A stretch of 16,711 bases of DNA, from assembly GCA_964599565.1 (NCBI GenBank), contig CAZRFE010000050.1:1-16711 (forward strand), read 5' to 3'. How positions within the stretch are numbered: the first letter of the stretch is position 1; every line of letters begins with the position of its first letter. The translations under genes were made by a program, and so were the position numbers. This DNA comes from JAJUFS01 sp964599565 (lineage in GTDB: Bacteria > Pseudomonadota > Gammaproteobacteria > Natronospirales > JAJUFS01). The notes beneath the pieces are model-generated. The model made no database searches. It was not told where the DNA came from and was given only the letters and a program-made list of their open reading frames with translations. Shown piece by piece: positions 7,818-15,800 of the stretch.

Positions 7818-9674
7818 CTATCCGCAGACGAGGTTTCTTCCCGCACGCTTCGCTTCGTAGAGCTTGGCGTCCGCGAGCATCAGCGTCTGCTTCTCGCCCG
7901 CGCCGGTTTCGAGTCCCGCAACGCCGATGCTGGTAGTGACGACAAGCGCCGGGTCCATCGTCTTCCAGTGGTAGCCTTCGACGGCCTTGCGGATCTTCTC
8001 GCAGACGCGCACGGCGTTCGCGGCCGTGGTCTCGGGGAAGCAGAGCAGGAATTCGTCGCCGCCGTAGCGCGAGATCACGTCGATGCCGCGGCACTGGCTT
8101 TTCAGTATCTTCGCGACGACGCGCAGCACGTCATCGGCGAGCATGTGCGAGAAGGTGTCGTTGATGTGCTTGAAGTCGTCGACGTCGAGCATCGCGATCG
8201 ACACCGGATGCCCGAAACGCTCCGCGCGGCGGAATTCCTCGGTGAGGCGTTCGTCCATGAAGCGGCGGTTGTAAAGCCCCGTCAGGCTGTCTTCCTTGGT
8301 CTGCCGGTCGAGCTCGTCGGTCTTGCGCTGCAGTTCGCGCAGCAGCAGTTCCTTCTGCGCGCTGGTTTCGCGCAGCGAGTCCGAAAGCTCGACGAGCGAC
8401 TGCTTCTGCGCCTCGATCTCGCGCGTGCGCTCCTCGACCTTCTGTTCTAGCTGGTTCTTGTAATCCTGCAGTTCGGCGAAAAGCTGCGCGTTGGCGATCG
8501 CGACGGCCACCTGGTCGGCGAGCGTGATCAGCAGGTTGAGATCCGACTGGTCGAATTCATACGCGCTGAAGCTCTGCACGCTGATCGCACCGAGCACGCG
8601 GTTGCCGTACGCAACGGGAACGCCGATCAGCGATTTCGGCGTCTCGCCGATGATGACCGCGCGCTGCTTGGCGGGATGATCGGTGCGGTCCCAGTTGCGG
8701 ATCAGGAACGGTTCGTTGTTCTCGATGATCCAGCCGAGCGCGCCTTCGCCGAGCTTCTTGCGCTTGCGCGGCTGGCGGCCTTCCTCGTTGTGATGCACGC
8801 GGAAATCGAGCTCGCCCGCCTCGTGGTCGTACAGCACGAGGTAGAACGCCGAGAAGTTCAGCAGGCGGCGGCACTGCTCGAACACGAGTTCCGCGAGATC
8901 ATCGAGAATCAGCGAGGAGCTGATGCCGCGCCCGATGCGGTTGATGACGAGCAGTTCATCGACGCGCTCGGCGAGCGCCCAGTGGTTTTCCGCGAAGCGG
9001 CGCACGATCAGCATCGCCATGATGAGCAGCGCAAGATACAGCGCGACCATGTCGATGCTGTTGACGTTGTAGACGAGCGCCGTGAACACGCCGAGCGGCA
9101 CGGCGGCGAGTTCCACCATCGAGGAGAAGAACGAGAACGACTTGCGGAAGTCGCCTTCGTTCAGCTGCGCGTACACGGACATGAACGCTTCGTTGATCAG
9201 CTGCATCAGCAGCGCCATCAGCGCGATGAGACCGATGCTCGACGCATCGAGATGCACGAGCGGCGCCGGACCGCCGAGACCCTGGTAGGCGAGACCTGCG
9301 GCCAGCACCATGATGACGGACATGCCGGAGCTGTGCAGTCCGCGCGTAAGAAGAAACGTGAAACGGCCGCGGTTGTGCTTGCGGTCGACGAACGGCCACA
9401 GGAACGAGGCGATGGCGTTGATGAGCGCGCCGAGCACCGCGCCGAAGATCAGCACCGAGGCGACCTGCGCGACGCGATCAAGCGAGGTGTGGCCGACGAA
9501 CGGACCCGAGAAACCGCCGGAGATGATGAATACCGTGAGCGCGATGAACACGGCGATGTTCATCGGCTCTGCGAACGACACGCCGTGAGTGAGCACCGCC
9601 CACGCAAGCAGCAGCCAGCCGCAGGCGGCGAGCACGCTTGAATAAACGAGCAGCTTTTTCTCTCGGGCGTTCAC
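7818..9674 (-). CDS. Membrane-bound GAF-GGDEF diguanylate cyclase
   Basis: A 618-residue enzyme predicted to make c-di-GMP from two GTP. About seven hydrophobic segments (9-29, 39-54, 70-92, 112-130, 145-165, 185-203, 207-225) form an N-terminal membrane module I cannot assign to a named sensor family. A GAF domain follows (about 250-398; ALGWIIENNEPFLI and LIGVPVAYGNRVLGAISVQS are typical), then a coiled coil (about 400-460, heptad-rich KVEERTREIEAQKQ) and the GGDEF domain (462-616) with LDVDDFKHINDTF, intact GGDEF (538-542) and an RxxD inhibitory site (RGID, 529-532). No EAL domain. The start is GTG at 9674; the next in-frame methionine is residue 38, inside the membrane module. The Shine-Dalgarno is poor (AGTGA). 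It is divergent from the DUF4136 lipoprotein gene across 161 bases that hold two inverted repeats. Confidence 0.95.
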   Translation of the reverse strand: MNAREKKLLVYSSVLAACGWLLLAWAVLTHGVSFAEPMNIAVFIALTVFIISGGFSGPFVGHTSLDRVAQVASVLIFGAVLGALINAIASFLWPFVDRKHNRGRFTFLLTRGLHSSGMSVIMVLAAGLAYQGLGGPAPLVHLDASSIGLIALMALLMQLINEAFMSVYAQLNEGDFRKSFSFFSSMVELAAVPLGVFTALVYNVNSIDMVALYLALLIMAMLIVRRFAENHWALAERVDELLVINRIGRGISSSLILDDLAELVFEQCRRLLNFSAFYLVLYDHEAGELDFRVHHNEEGRQPRKRKKLGEGALGWIIENNEPFLIRNWDRTDHPAKQRAVIIGETPKSLIGVPVAYGNRVLGAISVQSFSAYEFDQSDLNLLITLADQVAVAIANAQLFAELQDYKNQLEQKVEERTREIEAQKQSLVELSDSLRETSAQKELLLRELQRKTDELDRQTKEDSLTGLYNRRFMDERLTEEFRRAERFGHPVSIAMLDVDDFKHINDTFSHMLADDVLRVVAKILKSQCRGIDVISRYGGDEFLLCFPETTAANAVRVCEKIRKAVEGYHWKTMDPALVVTTSIGVAGLETGAGEKQTLMLADAKLYEAKRAGRNLVCG

Positions 9675-9706
9675 GGTTCACTTATTGTCAAATTCGGTGA
9701 AAAAGT

Positions 9707-9740
9707 ACGCATTTGTGCGTGATTGCGCAAGTTTTTGCGC
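9707..9740. promoter_or_regulatory. Tandem inverted repeats in the divergent promoter region
   Basis: Two short palindromes lie four bases apart: ACGCA-TTTG-TGCGT (9707-9720) and GCGCAA-GTTT-TTGCGC (9725-9740). They lie between the start of the GAF-GGDEF gene (minus) and the DUF4136 gene (plus), where both promoters must be. Their equal four-base loops and closeness fit a regulator binding site or transcribed hairpins. No known operator was recognised. Confidence 0.4.
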
Positions 9741-9835
9741 TGCGTGCTGTCCAGCATTTACCGCCACTTGTCGGATCGCCGGGTGGCCCCAGATGATAAA
9801 GTTAGACGGTATTTTTCCGAAGGGAGTTCATGCCC

Positions 9836-10390
9836 ATGCGTATCCCCGCCGCCGCCTTCCTCGTGCTGATCCTGGCGCTGCTTGCCGCCTGCGCGAGCCG
9901 CCCGCCCCACGAGTTCGACAGCTCCGCCAACTTCAAGGCGCTGAAGACCTTCAAGTGGCTGGAGCCCAAGTACGGCGATGAAGGCGTGAGCCTGTCCCAC
10001 CCCGTGCTCGAAAGCCCGCTGCTCGGCCAGCGCGTGCGCCGCGCAACGACCATGCAACTGGAGGCGCGTGGCTACCAGCCGGTGGAAGAGAACCCGGATT
10101 TCCTCGTCACGTTCCACACCGCGGAAAGCGAAAGCCAGCAGCGCCACGGCGGCTACGTGCAGCTCGGCTACGGGCGCTATTCGCCGCACTGGGGCTCGGC
10201 CGTGCTGCTCGACATGACGCCGCGCACGTTCCAGGAAGGCACGCTGATCATCGACATCGTCGACGCCGAAACCGGCGATCTTGTCTGGCGCGGCTGGCGC
10301 GACGCCTACCTCACGCAACGAAACTTCAGCGACGAGCGCATCAACGAGGCTGTGCAGTACATCCTTTCGGCCTTCCCGCCCGGCGCCTGA
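9836..10390 (+). CDS. DUF4136 family lipoprotein
   Basis: A 184-residue lipoprotein of unknown function. The signal peptide ends in lipobox LLAAC (C19, then Ala, compatible with outer-membrane sorting). The DUF4136 pattern is clear: an EFDSSANFKALKTFKWLEP strand, LGQRVRRATTMQLEARGY, a PDFLVTFH strand, a tyrosine/glycine-rich turn (GYVQLGYGRYSPHWG), and a C-terminal GTLIIDIVDAETGDLVWRGW helix-strand region. Two ATGs compete: GGAG at 9823-9826 is three bases from the ATG at 9830 but nine from the ATG at 9836, so 9836 was chosen; the other adds only Met-Pro. dinB begins ten bases after its stop, so the two are probably cotranscribed, with no evident functional link. Confidence 0.93.
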   Translation: MRIPAAAFLVLILALLAACASRPPHEFDSSANFKALKTFKWLEPKYGDEGVSLSHPVLESPLLGQRVRRATTMQLEARGYQPVEENPDFLVTFHTAESESQQRHGGYVQLGYGRYSPHWGSAVLLDMTPRTFQEGTLIIDIVDAETGDLVWRGWRDAYLTQRNFSDERINEAVQYILSAFPPGA

Positions 10391-10400
10391 CCGGCGTTCC

Positions 10401-11582
10401 ATGGACCACTGGACGCGCGTGATCCTGCACGCGGACATGGACGCGTTCTTTGCGTCCGTGGAGCAGCATGACAATCCCGAACTGCGCGGCCTGCCCGTCA
10501 TCGTCGGCGGCACCGGGCCGCGCGGCGTGGTTTCCGCCGCGAGCTACGAGGCGCGCCGCTTCGGCGTGCATTCGGCCATGCCCGGCGCCGAGGCGCGCAA
10601 GCGCTGTCCGCAGGGCGTGTTCATCCATCAGCGCATCGCGCGCTACCGCGAAGTCTCAGCGCAGGTCTTCGCGGCGATGCATTCCATCACCCCGCTGGTG
10701 GAAGGACTCTCGCTCGATGAAGCCTTTCTTGATGTCACCGCAAGCGTGCGGCTGTTCGGCAGCGTGCAGGCGCTTGGCGAGACGCTGCGCGAGCGCGTGC
10801 TTTCCGCGACGGGACTGAACGTTTCCATCGGCATCGCGCCATCGAAGTTCGTCGCGAAGATCGCATCGGACATCGAGAAACCGGCGGGTTTCGTGATCGT
10901 GCCGCCGGACCGCGTGCAGGCGTTTCTCGATCCGCTGCCGCTGAAACGGCTGTGGGGACTCGGGCCGAAGACACTCCCGCGCGTGGAAGCGGCCGGACTT
11001 CGCACGTTCCGCGATGTGCGCACCGCGCCGGCGGAAAAACTGCGCGCGCTGCTCGGCAACCAGGCGGAACGCTTCGCGCGGCTCGCCGCCGGCATCGATG
11101 CGCGCGATGTGAATCCCGAGCGCGAAGACAAATCCGTGAGCGCGGAGGAAACGTTCGCAACGGACATCCGCGACCTCGCGAAACTTGAGACCGTGCTGCT
11201 CGCGCTCACCGAAAAGCTCGCCGCGCGGCTGCGCCGCCACGCGCTGCTGCCGCGCACGCTCACCGTGAAGATCCGCGAGGCGAGTTTCCGCACGCACACC
11301 CGCTCGCACAGCTTCCAGCCTGCCTCGAACGAAACGCGCGTGCTGCACGAGCAGGCGCGCGCGCTGCTCCGCGCGTGGTGGCAGGAGCATCCGCGCGCCG
11401 CGATCCGGCTGCTCGGCGTGGGCACAAGCCAGTTCGGCTCGGCCGGACAGACGGACCTGTTCGCAGCGCCGCAGGCCGCGCAAACGCTTGCGCATCGTCC
11501 CGTCGACTCGCTCGTGGATTCCGTGCGCGAGCGTTTCGGCAGCGGCGCACTGATCCGCGGGCGACTGCTTGAGAAGAAATAG
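10401..11582 (+). CDS. dinB: DNA polymerase IV (Y-family translesion polymerase)
   Basis: A 393-residue DinB-type polymerase that bypasses damaged or misaligned template. Catalytic carboxylates are present: D12 in DMDAFFASVE and D106/E107 in SLDEAFLDVT; F17 aligns with the steric-gate phenylalanine. Further family motifs are ASYEARRFGVHSAMP (finger), SIGIAPSKFVAKIASD (palm), a helix-hairpin-helix region around LWGLGPKT (184-191), and the little-finger domain after residue 245. QTDLF (350-354) is a good sliding-clamp binding motif, placed internally with about 40 residues after it rather than at the end as in E. coli. The ATG at 10401 lacks a recognisable Shine-Dalgarno, so translation may be coupled to the DUF4136 gene ten bases upstream. 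No LexA box was seen in front of the pair. Confidence 0.97.
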   Translation: MDHWTRVILHADMDAFFASVEQHDNPELRGLPVIVGGTGPRGVVSAASYEARRFGVHSAMPGAEARKRCPQGVFIHQRIARYREVSAQVFAAMHSITPLVEGLSLDEAFLDVTASVRLFGSVQALGETLRERVLSATGLNVSIGIAPSKFVAKIASDIEKPAGFVIVPPDRVQAFLDPLPLKRLWGLGPKTLPRVEAAGLRTFRDVRTAPAEKLRALLGNQAERFARLAAGIDARDVNPEREDKSVSAEETFATDIRDLAKLETVLLALTEKLAARLRRHALLPRTLTVKIREASFRTHTRSHSFQPASNETRVLHEQARALLRAWWQEHPRAAIRLLGVGTSQFGSAGQTDLFAAPQAAQTLAHRPVDSLVDSVRERFGSGALIRGRLLEKK

Positions 11583-11603
11583 GCGGATCGCGGCCAAAGC
11601 CGC
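11582..11603. repeat. Possible degenerate REP-like hairpin after dinB
   Basis: GGCGGATCGCGGC followed by a short hairpin GCGGC-CAAA-GCCGC (11590-11603) just past the dinB stop. The form GATCGCGGC-AAA-GCCGCTCC resembles intergenic palindromes scattered in Xanthomonadales and pseudomonads. The 13 bases GGCGGATCGCGGC recur at 13882-13894 after gspB. No T-run follows, so it is a poor terminator. Confidence 0.35.
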
Positions 11604-11700
11604 TCCCGCATCCTGTCGCCATCCATCCACTGTCACCCGGAATTTCACCTCCCCCACCCCTTCAGGCATGATGTGATGCTCACCTGCATCCCGAGCCAGC

Positions 11701-13260
11701 ATGTACGCCGATTACTTCGGACTCGACGAACCGCCCTTCGCGATCACGCCCGATCCGCGCTACCTGTACCTTGGCGGGCGTCACTCCGAGGCGCTCGCAC
11801 ACCTCTTATATGGCATACGCGAAGGCGGCGGCTTCGTGCTGCTCACCGGTGAAGTCGGCACCGGCAAGACCACGCTCACGCGCTGCCTGCTCGATGAACT
11901 TCCCGCGGAAGTCGACGTTGCCGTGCTGCTCAACCCGCGCCTCGACGTCACGGAATTCCTTGAAGCGATCTGCCAGGAACTCGGCATCCCGCTGCCGGAA
12001 GGCGGCGGCAACCGCAGGCTCGTGGACGCGCTGAACCGTCACCTGCTCGATGCGCACGCGCGCGGCCGGCGCACGGTGCTGATCGTGGATGAAGCGCAGA
12101 ATCTTTCCGCGGACGTGCTCGAACAGATCCGCCTGCTCACGAATCTTGAAACCGCGAAGACCAAGCTGCTGCAGATACTTCTCATCGGCCAGCCGGAACT
12201 GCGCGACCTCATCGCGCGGCCCGAGCTGCGCCAGCTCGCACAGCGCGTGACCGCGCGCTATCACCTCGAACCGCTCGCGCGCGACGAACTGCGCGCCTAC
12301 GTCGCGCACCGCCTCGCCGTTGCCGGCGCGCGCGGCCCGATCTTCGGCACGCGCGCGCTGCGCGCGGTGTGGAAGCTGACGAGCGGCATTCCGCGGCGCA
12401 TAAACATCCTCTGCGACCGCGCACTGCTCGGTGCGTGGTCCGCGGAAGCGCGCGAAGTCACGCCCGCGCTCGTGCGGCGCGCGGCACGCGAGATCAACGG
12501 TCCGCGCTCCTCGCATCGCGGCGCAGCCGCCATCATCGCAGCAGGCGCGATCATCGCAGCGGCAGCGCTGCTGCTTTACCCGCAACTGCCGGAAACGAAC
12601 ACCGCGCCCGTGCGCGCGCCTGCGCTCGCGCCACTCGCCGCGTGGCTCGAAACAAATGCACGCACCGCGGGCACGGACGATGCGCTTGCGCAACTGTTCG
12701 CGCAGTGGAACGTGAACTACCGGCCGGGCGGTCCGCCCGCATGCACGCAGGCAGCGGCGGCGGGCCTGCGCTGCCTGCATGACCGCGCCACCTGGCGCGC
12801 GCTCGTTGATCTCGACAGGCCGGCGGTGCTGGAACTCATCGACGATCACGGTGCGCGCTACCAGGTCGCGATCACCGCCGTCACGCAGCGCGACGGCGAA
12901 ACGCTCGCGACGGTGCATGCGGGACCGGCGGTGCGGCGTGTTGATGCAATGGAACTCGCGGCGCTATGGCCGGGCGAATATCTCGCGCTGTGGCGCCCGC
13001 CGGCGGACATGGAAATGCCGCTCATCACCGGCATGCGCGGCCCGTCCGTGGCGTGGCTGCGGCAACGGCTGGATGACCAGCTCGGCGTCGCCACCCCGGC
13101 CGCCGACCCCGAACTCTTCGACGCCACGCTCGCCGAACAGGTACGCGCCTTCCAGCAACGCGAAGGACTGCGCGTGGACGGCATCGCCGGCGAACGCACG
13201 CTGCTGCGCCTGGACCGTCTTCTGCGCGACGGCACGCAACCCTTTCTCAGCGGGGACTGA
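11701..13260 (+). CDS. gspA: General secretion pathway protein A (ExeA-like ATPase)
   Basis: A 519-residue inner-membrane ATPase that with GspB helps the type II secretin pass and assemble in the peptidoglycan. The N terminus MYADYFGLDEPPFAITPDPRY is the classic ExeA/MshM opening. The AAA domain (about 25-265) has Walker A GEVGTGKTT (50-58), Walker B VLIVDEAQNL (126-135), LIGQPELR (161-168) and GIPRRINILCDRAL (229-242). One membrane helix (about 275-293) leads to a periplasmic part: a C39-peptidase-like region (about 310-435, ending EYLALWRPP) and a C-terminal PG_binding_1 domain (about 442-508; GPSVAWLRQRLD, VRAFQQREGLRVDGIAGERT). MshM of the MSHA pilus system is an alternative, but the peptidoglycan-binding end and the following gspB favour GspA. 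The ATG at 11701 has no clear Shine-Dalgarno. Confidence 0.93.
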   Translation: MYADYFGLDEPPFAITPDPRYLYLGGRHSEALAHLLYGIREGGGFVLLTGEVGTGKTTLTRCLLDELPAEVDVAVLLNPRLDVTEFLEAICQELGIPLPEGGGNRRLVDALNRHLLDAHARGRRTVLIVDEAQNLSADVLEQIRLLTNLETAKTKLLQILLIGQPELRDLIARPELRQLAQRVTARYHLEPLARDELRAYVAHRLAVAGARGPIFGTRALRAVWKLTSGIPRRINILCDRALLGAWSAEAREVTPALVRRAAREINGPRSSHRGAAAIIAAGAIIAAAALLLYPQLPETNTAPVRAPALAPLAAWLETNARTAGTDDALAQLFAQWNVNYRPGGPPACTQAAAAGLRCLHDRATWRALVDLDRPAVLELIDDHGARYQVAITAVTQRDGETLATVHAGPAVRRVDAMELAALWPGEYLALWRPPADMEMPLITGMRGPSVAWLRQRLDDQLGVATPAADPELFDATLAEQVRAFQQREGLRVDGIAGERTLLRLDRLLRDGTQPFLSGD

Positions 13261-13265
13261 AAACC

Positions 13266-13877
13266 GTGTCGCTGATACTCGACGCCCTGCGCAAATCCGA
13301 CCGCCAGCGAACGCGGCACGTGGCCGAGCGGCTGCGCGACGGCCCGCCTGTCGCGCGCGCGCCGGCATTTTCCGCGACGGCCATGGCGATGCTCGCCGTC
13401 ACGATCGCGCTCGCCGCGGTGACGATCACGGTGCTCATCGTCATGCAGCCCGCGCAACGCAGCGCAACACCGCCGGCAACTGGCACACGCGCGGAAATTA
13501 TGGAAAATGCCTTGCCGGCCACGGCGCAGGTGCGCGCACTGGATTCCGAGCTTGCGAGCCTGCCGACGCCGATGCCGGAGAGCGAACCCGCACCACGCAC
13601 GATCGATGTCGCGCCGCCGGTGCGTTCGGTGACAGCGGAAGAACTCGGCGCGCCACCGTACATGACACTGCCGGCGGACGTTCGCGCACGGCTGCCGTCG
13701 CTGCACATGGATGTACACGCATGGGCGCGCGATCCGCGCGAGCGTTTCGTGCTGATCAACCTGCGCCGTTACGCGGAGGGCGATCGCACGGCGGAAGGCC
13801 CGCTGGTCCGGCACATTCTTCCGGAAGGCGTGGTGCTGGAACACGAAGGCCTGCTGTTTTCCCTGCCGCGGCAATAG
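13266..13877 (+). CDS. gspB: General secretion pathway protein B
   Basis: A 203-residue bitopic membrane protein, partner of GspA in placing the GspD secretin. It opens with the standard MSLILDALRKSDRQR motif, then a cytoplasmic stretch, one membrane helix (about 39-60), a proline/alanine-rich linker, and the conserved periplasmic GspB domain (about 135-201; LPSLHMDVHAWARDP, RFVLINLRRYAEGD, GVVLEHEGLLFSLPR). The start is GTG at 13266, five bases after the gspA stop, so the pair is one operon and likely translationally coupled. No other gsp genes are in the window. Confidence 0.94.
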   Translation: MSLILDALRKSDRQRTRHVAERLRDGPPVARAPAFSATAMAMLAVTIALAAVTITVLIVMQPAQRSATPPATGTRAEIMENALPATAQVRALDSELASLPTPMPESEPAPRTIDVAPPVRSVTAEELGAPPYMTLPADVRARLPSLHMDVHAWARDPRERFVLINLRRYAEGDRTAEGPLVRHILPEGVVLEHEGLLFSLPRQ

Positions 13878-13881
13878 ACGC

Positions 13882-13894
13882 GGCGGATCGCGGC
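13882..13894. repeat. Second copy of the 13-base sequence GGCGGATCGCGGC
   Basis: Identical to 11582-11594 and likewise a few bases after a stop codon. It lacks the AAA-GCCGCTCC half of the hairpin. A shared 13-mer in GC-rich DNA could be chance. Confidence 0.2.
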
Positions 13895-13933
13895 GGCCAG
13901 GCACGTGATAACGGAAACACGCAGGGAACATTC

Positions 13934-15781
13934 ATGAGCGCAACGCTACTCGCTCCACAGCATATCGACGGCGTCGGCCTGCGCCGCGCATTGCAGGCGG
14001 GCATCCACCGCGTGATCTCGCGGCAGGAACACCTCAACAAGATCAACGTCTTTCCCGTGCCCGACGGCGACACCGGCACGAACATCGCGTTCACGCTCAA
14101 CGCCGTGCTCGCGGGACTCTCCGCGAACATGGAGCGCCACGTCGGCCGGCTGCTCGTTGCCGTTGCAGACGCCGCGCTCGATGGCGCGCGCGGCAACTCC
14201 GGCGCGATCTTCGCGCAGTTCTTCCAGGGACTTTCCGATGCCGCCGCGGAGCACGCGGAACTCACGGCGCGCCAGTTCTCGCAAGCCGTGCGCCGCGGCG
14301 CGGACTACGCGCGCGAAGCGCTCTCCGAGCCGCGCGAAGGCACGATACTTTCCGTGATCACGGATTTCGCGAAATCCCTCGAACAGCAGATCGAGCACAA
14401 CGAGAACGCCGATCTCCTCTCACTGCTCGATCACGGCCTGAAAGCCTCCGAAACCTCGCTCGCGAACACGCCGAACCAGCTGCCCGTGCTGAAGAAGGCC
14501 GGCGTGGTGGATGCGGGCGCGGAAGGTTTCGTGGACCTGCTGCGCGGCGTGTATGAATTCGTGCGCGACGGAACGCCGCAACGCCTGCGCGACATGCTCG
14601 CGGGATTGCGCAGCGGCAGCGCGGACGGCGCGGATGATGAAGACATGGCATCCGGCAGCGAAGATCTCGCGCACCGCTACTGCACGGAATGCATCATCGC
14701 CGGCAGCGACATCGACCGGCGCAAGCTGCGCGAGGAACTTGCCGCGCTCGGCTCAAGCCTCGTGCTCGCCGGCAGCCGCGCGAAGGCGAAGATCCACATT
14801 CACGTCAACGAACCGCGCGACGTCTTTCGTCTCGCGGAACGCTACGGCGCCGTCAGCGGCCAGAAGGCCGACGACATGCTGCAGCAGAGCCGCGAAGCCG
14901 CGCACCAGGGCGCGGATACCGTTGCCATCATCACCGACTCCGCCGCCGACCTGCCGGAACACGTCATCGAGCAGCTGAACATCCACGTCGTGCCGATCCG
15001 CATTCACTTCGGCACGCGCGGCTACCTCGACAAGGTCTCGATGAGCGCGGACGAGTTCTACGCCGAGATGCAGTCGAACCCCGTGCACCCGAAAACCTCG
15101 CAGCCCGCACCCGGCGATTTTCGAAGACAGTTCCAGTTTCTCGGCAGCCATTACGCAGGTGTTGTGTCGATCAATCTCACGGCGAAGGCGAGCGGCACGT
15201 GGCAGGCGGCGGAAACCGCCGCGCAGCGCGCCGATGGCGTCGCCGTTGAAGTCATCGACTCGCGCAACGTCTCCGTCGGCCAGGGGTTGCTGGTGGCATA
15301 CGCCGCGGAATGCGCGAAGGCGGGCTGTTCCGCGCCGGAAGTCGTCGATGCGGTGATGAAGATGCGGCCGAAGACATTCACCTTCGGCGCACTGCGCGAT
15401 CTCGGCTACGCGGTGAAAGGCGGCCGCGTGCCGCGCTCGAAGAAAATGCTCGCGGACCTCCTGCACATCTCGCCCGTGCTCACAGCCACCGCGGAAGGCT
15501 TCATCAGGTCCGGCGGGGTGTTCTTCGGCCGCGAACCGTTCGTGGAAAAATTTCACGGCTTTCTCATGCGCCGGCTCGACCCCGCGAAGCGTTACCGTCT
15601 CTCCGTGAGTCACTGCAACTGCCCCGCGGACGGGCAGAAGCTTCTCGAAATGCTCACCGAAAGCCTGCCGAATCTCGCCGACGCCTGGCTCATGGATACC
15701 GGCTCCGCGCTCGGCGTGCACGCCGGTCCCGGAAGTCTCGTCGTCGGCGTGCAGGAGTACGAAGCGCCGCGCACGCACTGA
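13934..15781 (+). CDS. DhaL/DAK2-DegV fusion, putative fatty acid kinase
   Basis: A 615-residue fusion. The N-terminal DhaL-type ATP-binding kinase domain (about 10-205) has NVFPVPDGDTGTN with metal-ligand aspartates D44 and D46, and ARGNSG (85-90). A FakA-like middle region follows (about 245-320): YCTECII, a DSLV-like LGSSLVLAG, KIHIHVNEP and YGAVSGQKADDM; C250 with H288 and H290 fits the zinc site reported in FakA. The C-terminal DegV/FakB lipid-binding domain (about 328-608) has AIITDSAADLP, KTSQPAPGDF, KASGTWQ, VIDSRNVSVGQG, KGGRVP and HAGPGSLVVG. In Firmicutes, FakA phosphorylates a fatty acid held by a separate DegV-type FakB; here kinase and carrier are one chain. AGGGA (13923-13927) precedes the ATG at 13934 by six bases; the frame is open far upstream through gspB but that part is not coding. 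It starts 56 bases after gspB. Activity on fatty acids is inferred from the family. Confidence 0.93.
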   Translation: MSATLLAPQHIDGVGLRRALQAGIHRVISRQEHLNKINVFPVPDGDTGTNIAFTLNAVLAGLSANMERHVGRLLVAVADAALDGARGNSGAIFAQFFQGLSDAAAEHAELTARQFSQAVRRGADYAREALSEPREGTILSVITDFAKSLEQQIEHNENADLLSLLDHGLKASETSLANTPNQLPVLKKAGVVDAGAEGFVDLLRGVYEFVRDGTPQRLRDMLAGLRSGSADGADDEDMASGSEDLAHRYCTECIIAGSDIDRRKLREELAALGSSLVLAGSRAKAKIHIHVNEPRDVFRLAERYGAVSGQKADDMLQQSREAAHQGADTVAIITDSAADLPEHVIEQLNIHVVPIRIHFGTRGYLDKVSMSADEFYAEMQSNPVHPKTSQPAPGDFRRQFQFLGSHYAGVVSINLTAKASGTWQAAETAAQRADGVAVEVIDSRNVSVGQGLLVAYAAECAKAGCSAPEVVDAVMKMRPKTFTFGALRDLGYAVKGGRVPRSKKMLADLLHISPVLTATAEGFIRSGGVFFGREPFVEKFHGFLMRRLDPAKRYRLSVSHCNCPADGQKLLEMLTESLPNLADAWLMDTGSALGVHAGPGSLVVGVQEYEAPRTH

Positions 15782-15800
15782 GCGGCGCCTGCATCATTCC

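Noticed and set aside
10656..11702. 348-codon open frame antisense to dinB, preceded by a GGGGGAGG stretch
   Set aside because: No recognisable domain, and it mirrors the dinB codons. The purine run lies inside the frame rather than before its start and is likely chance.
12779..13933. Reading frame of the DhaL-DegV gene stays open for 385 codons upstream, through the end of gspA and all of gspB
   Set aside because: The translated stretch is arginine/alanine/proline-rich with no domain, while gspA and gspB are clear in the other frames. High GC removes stops. The ATG at 13934 has a good ribosome binding site.
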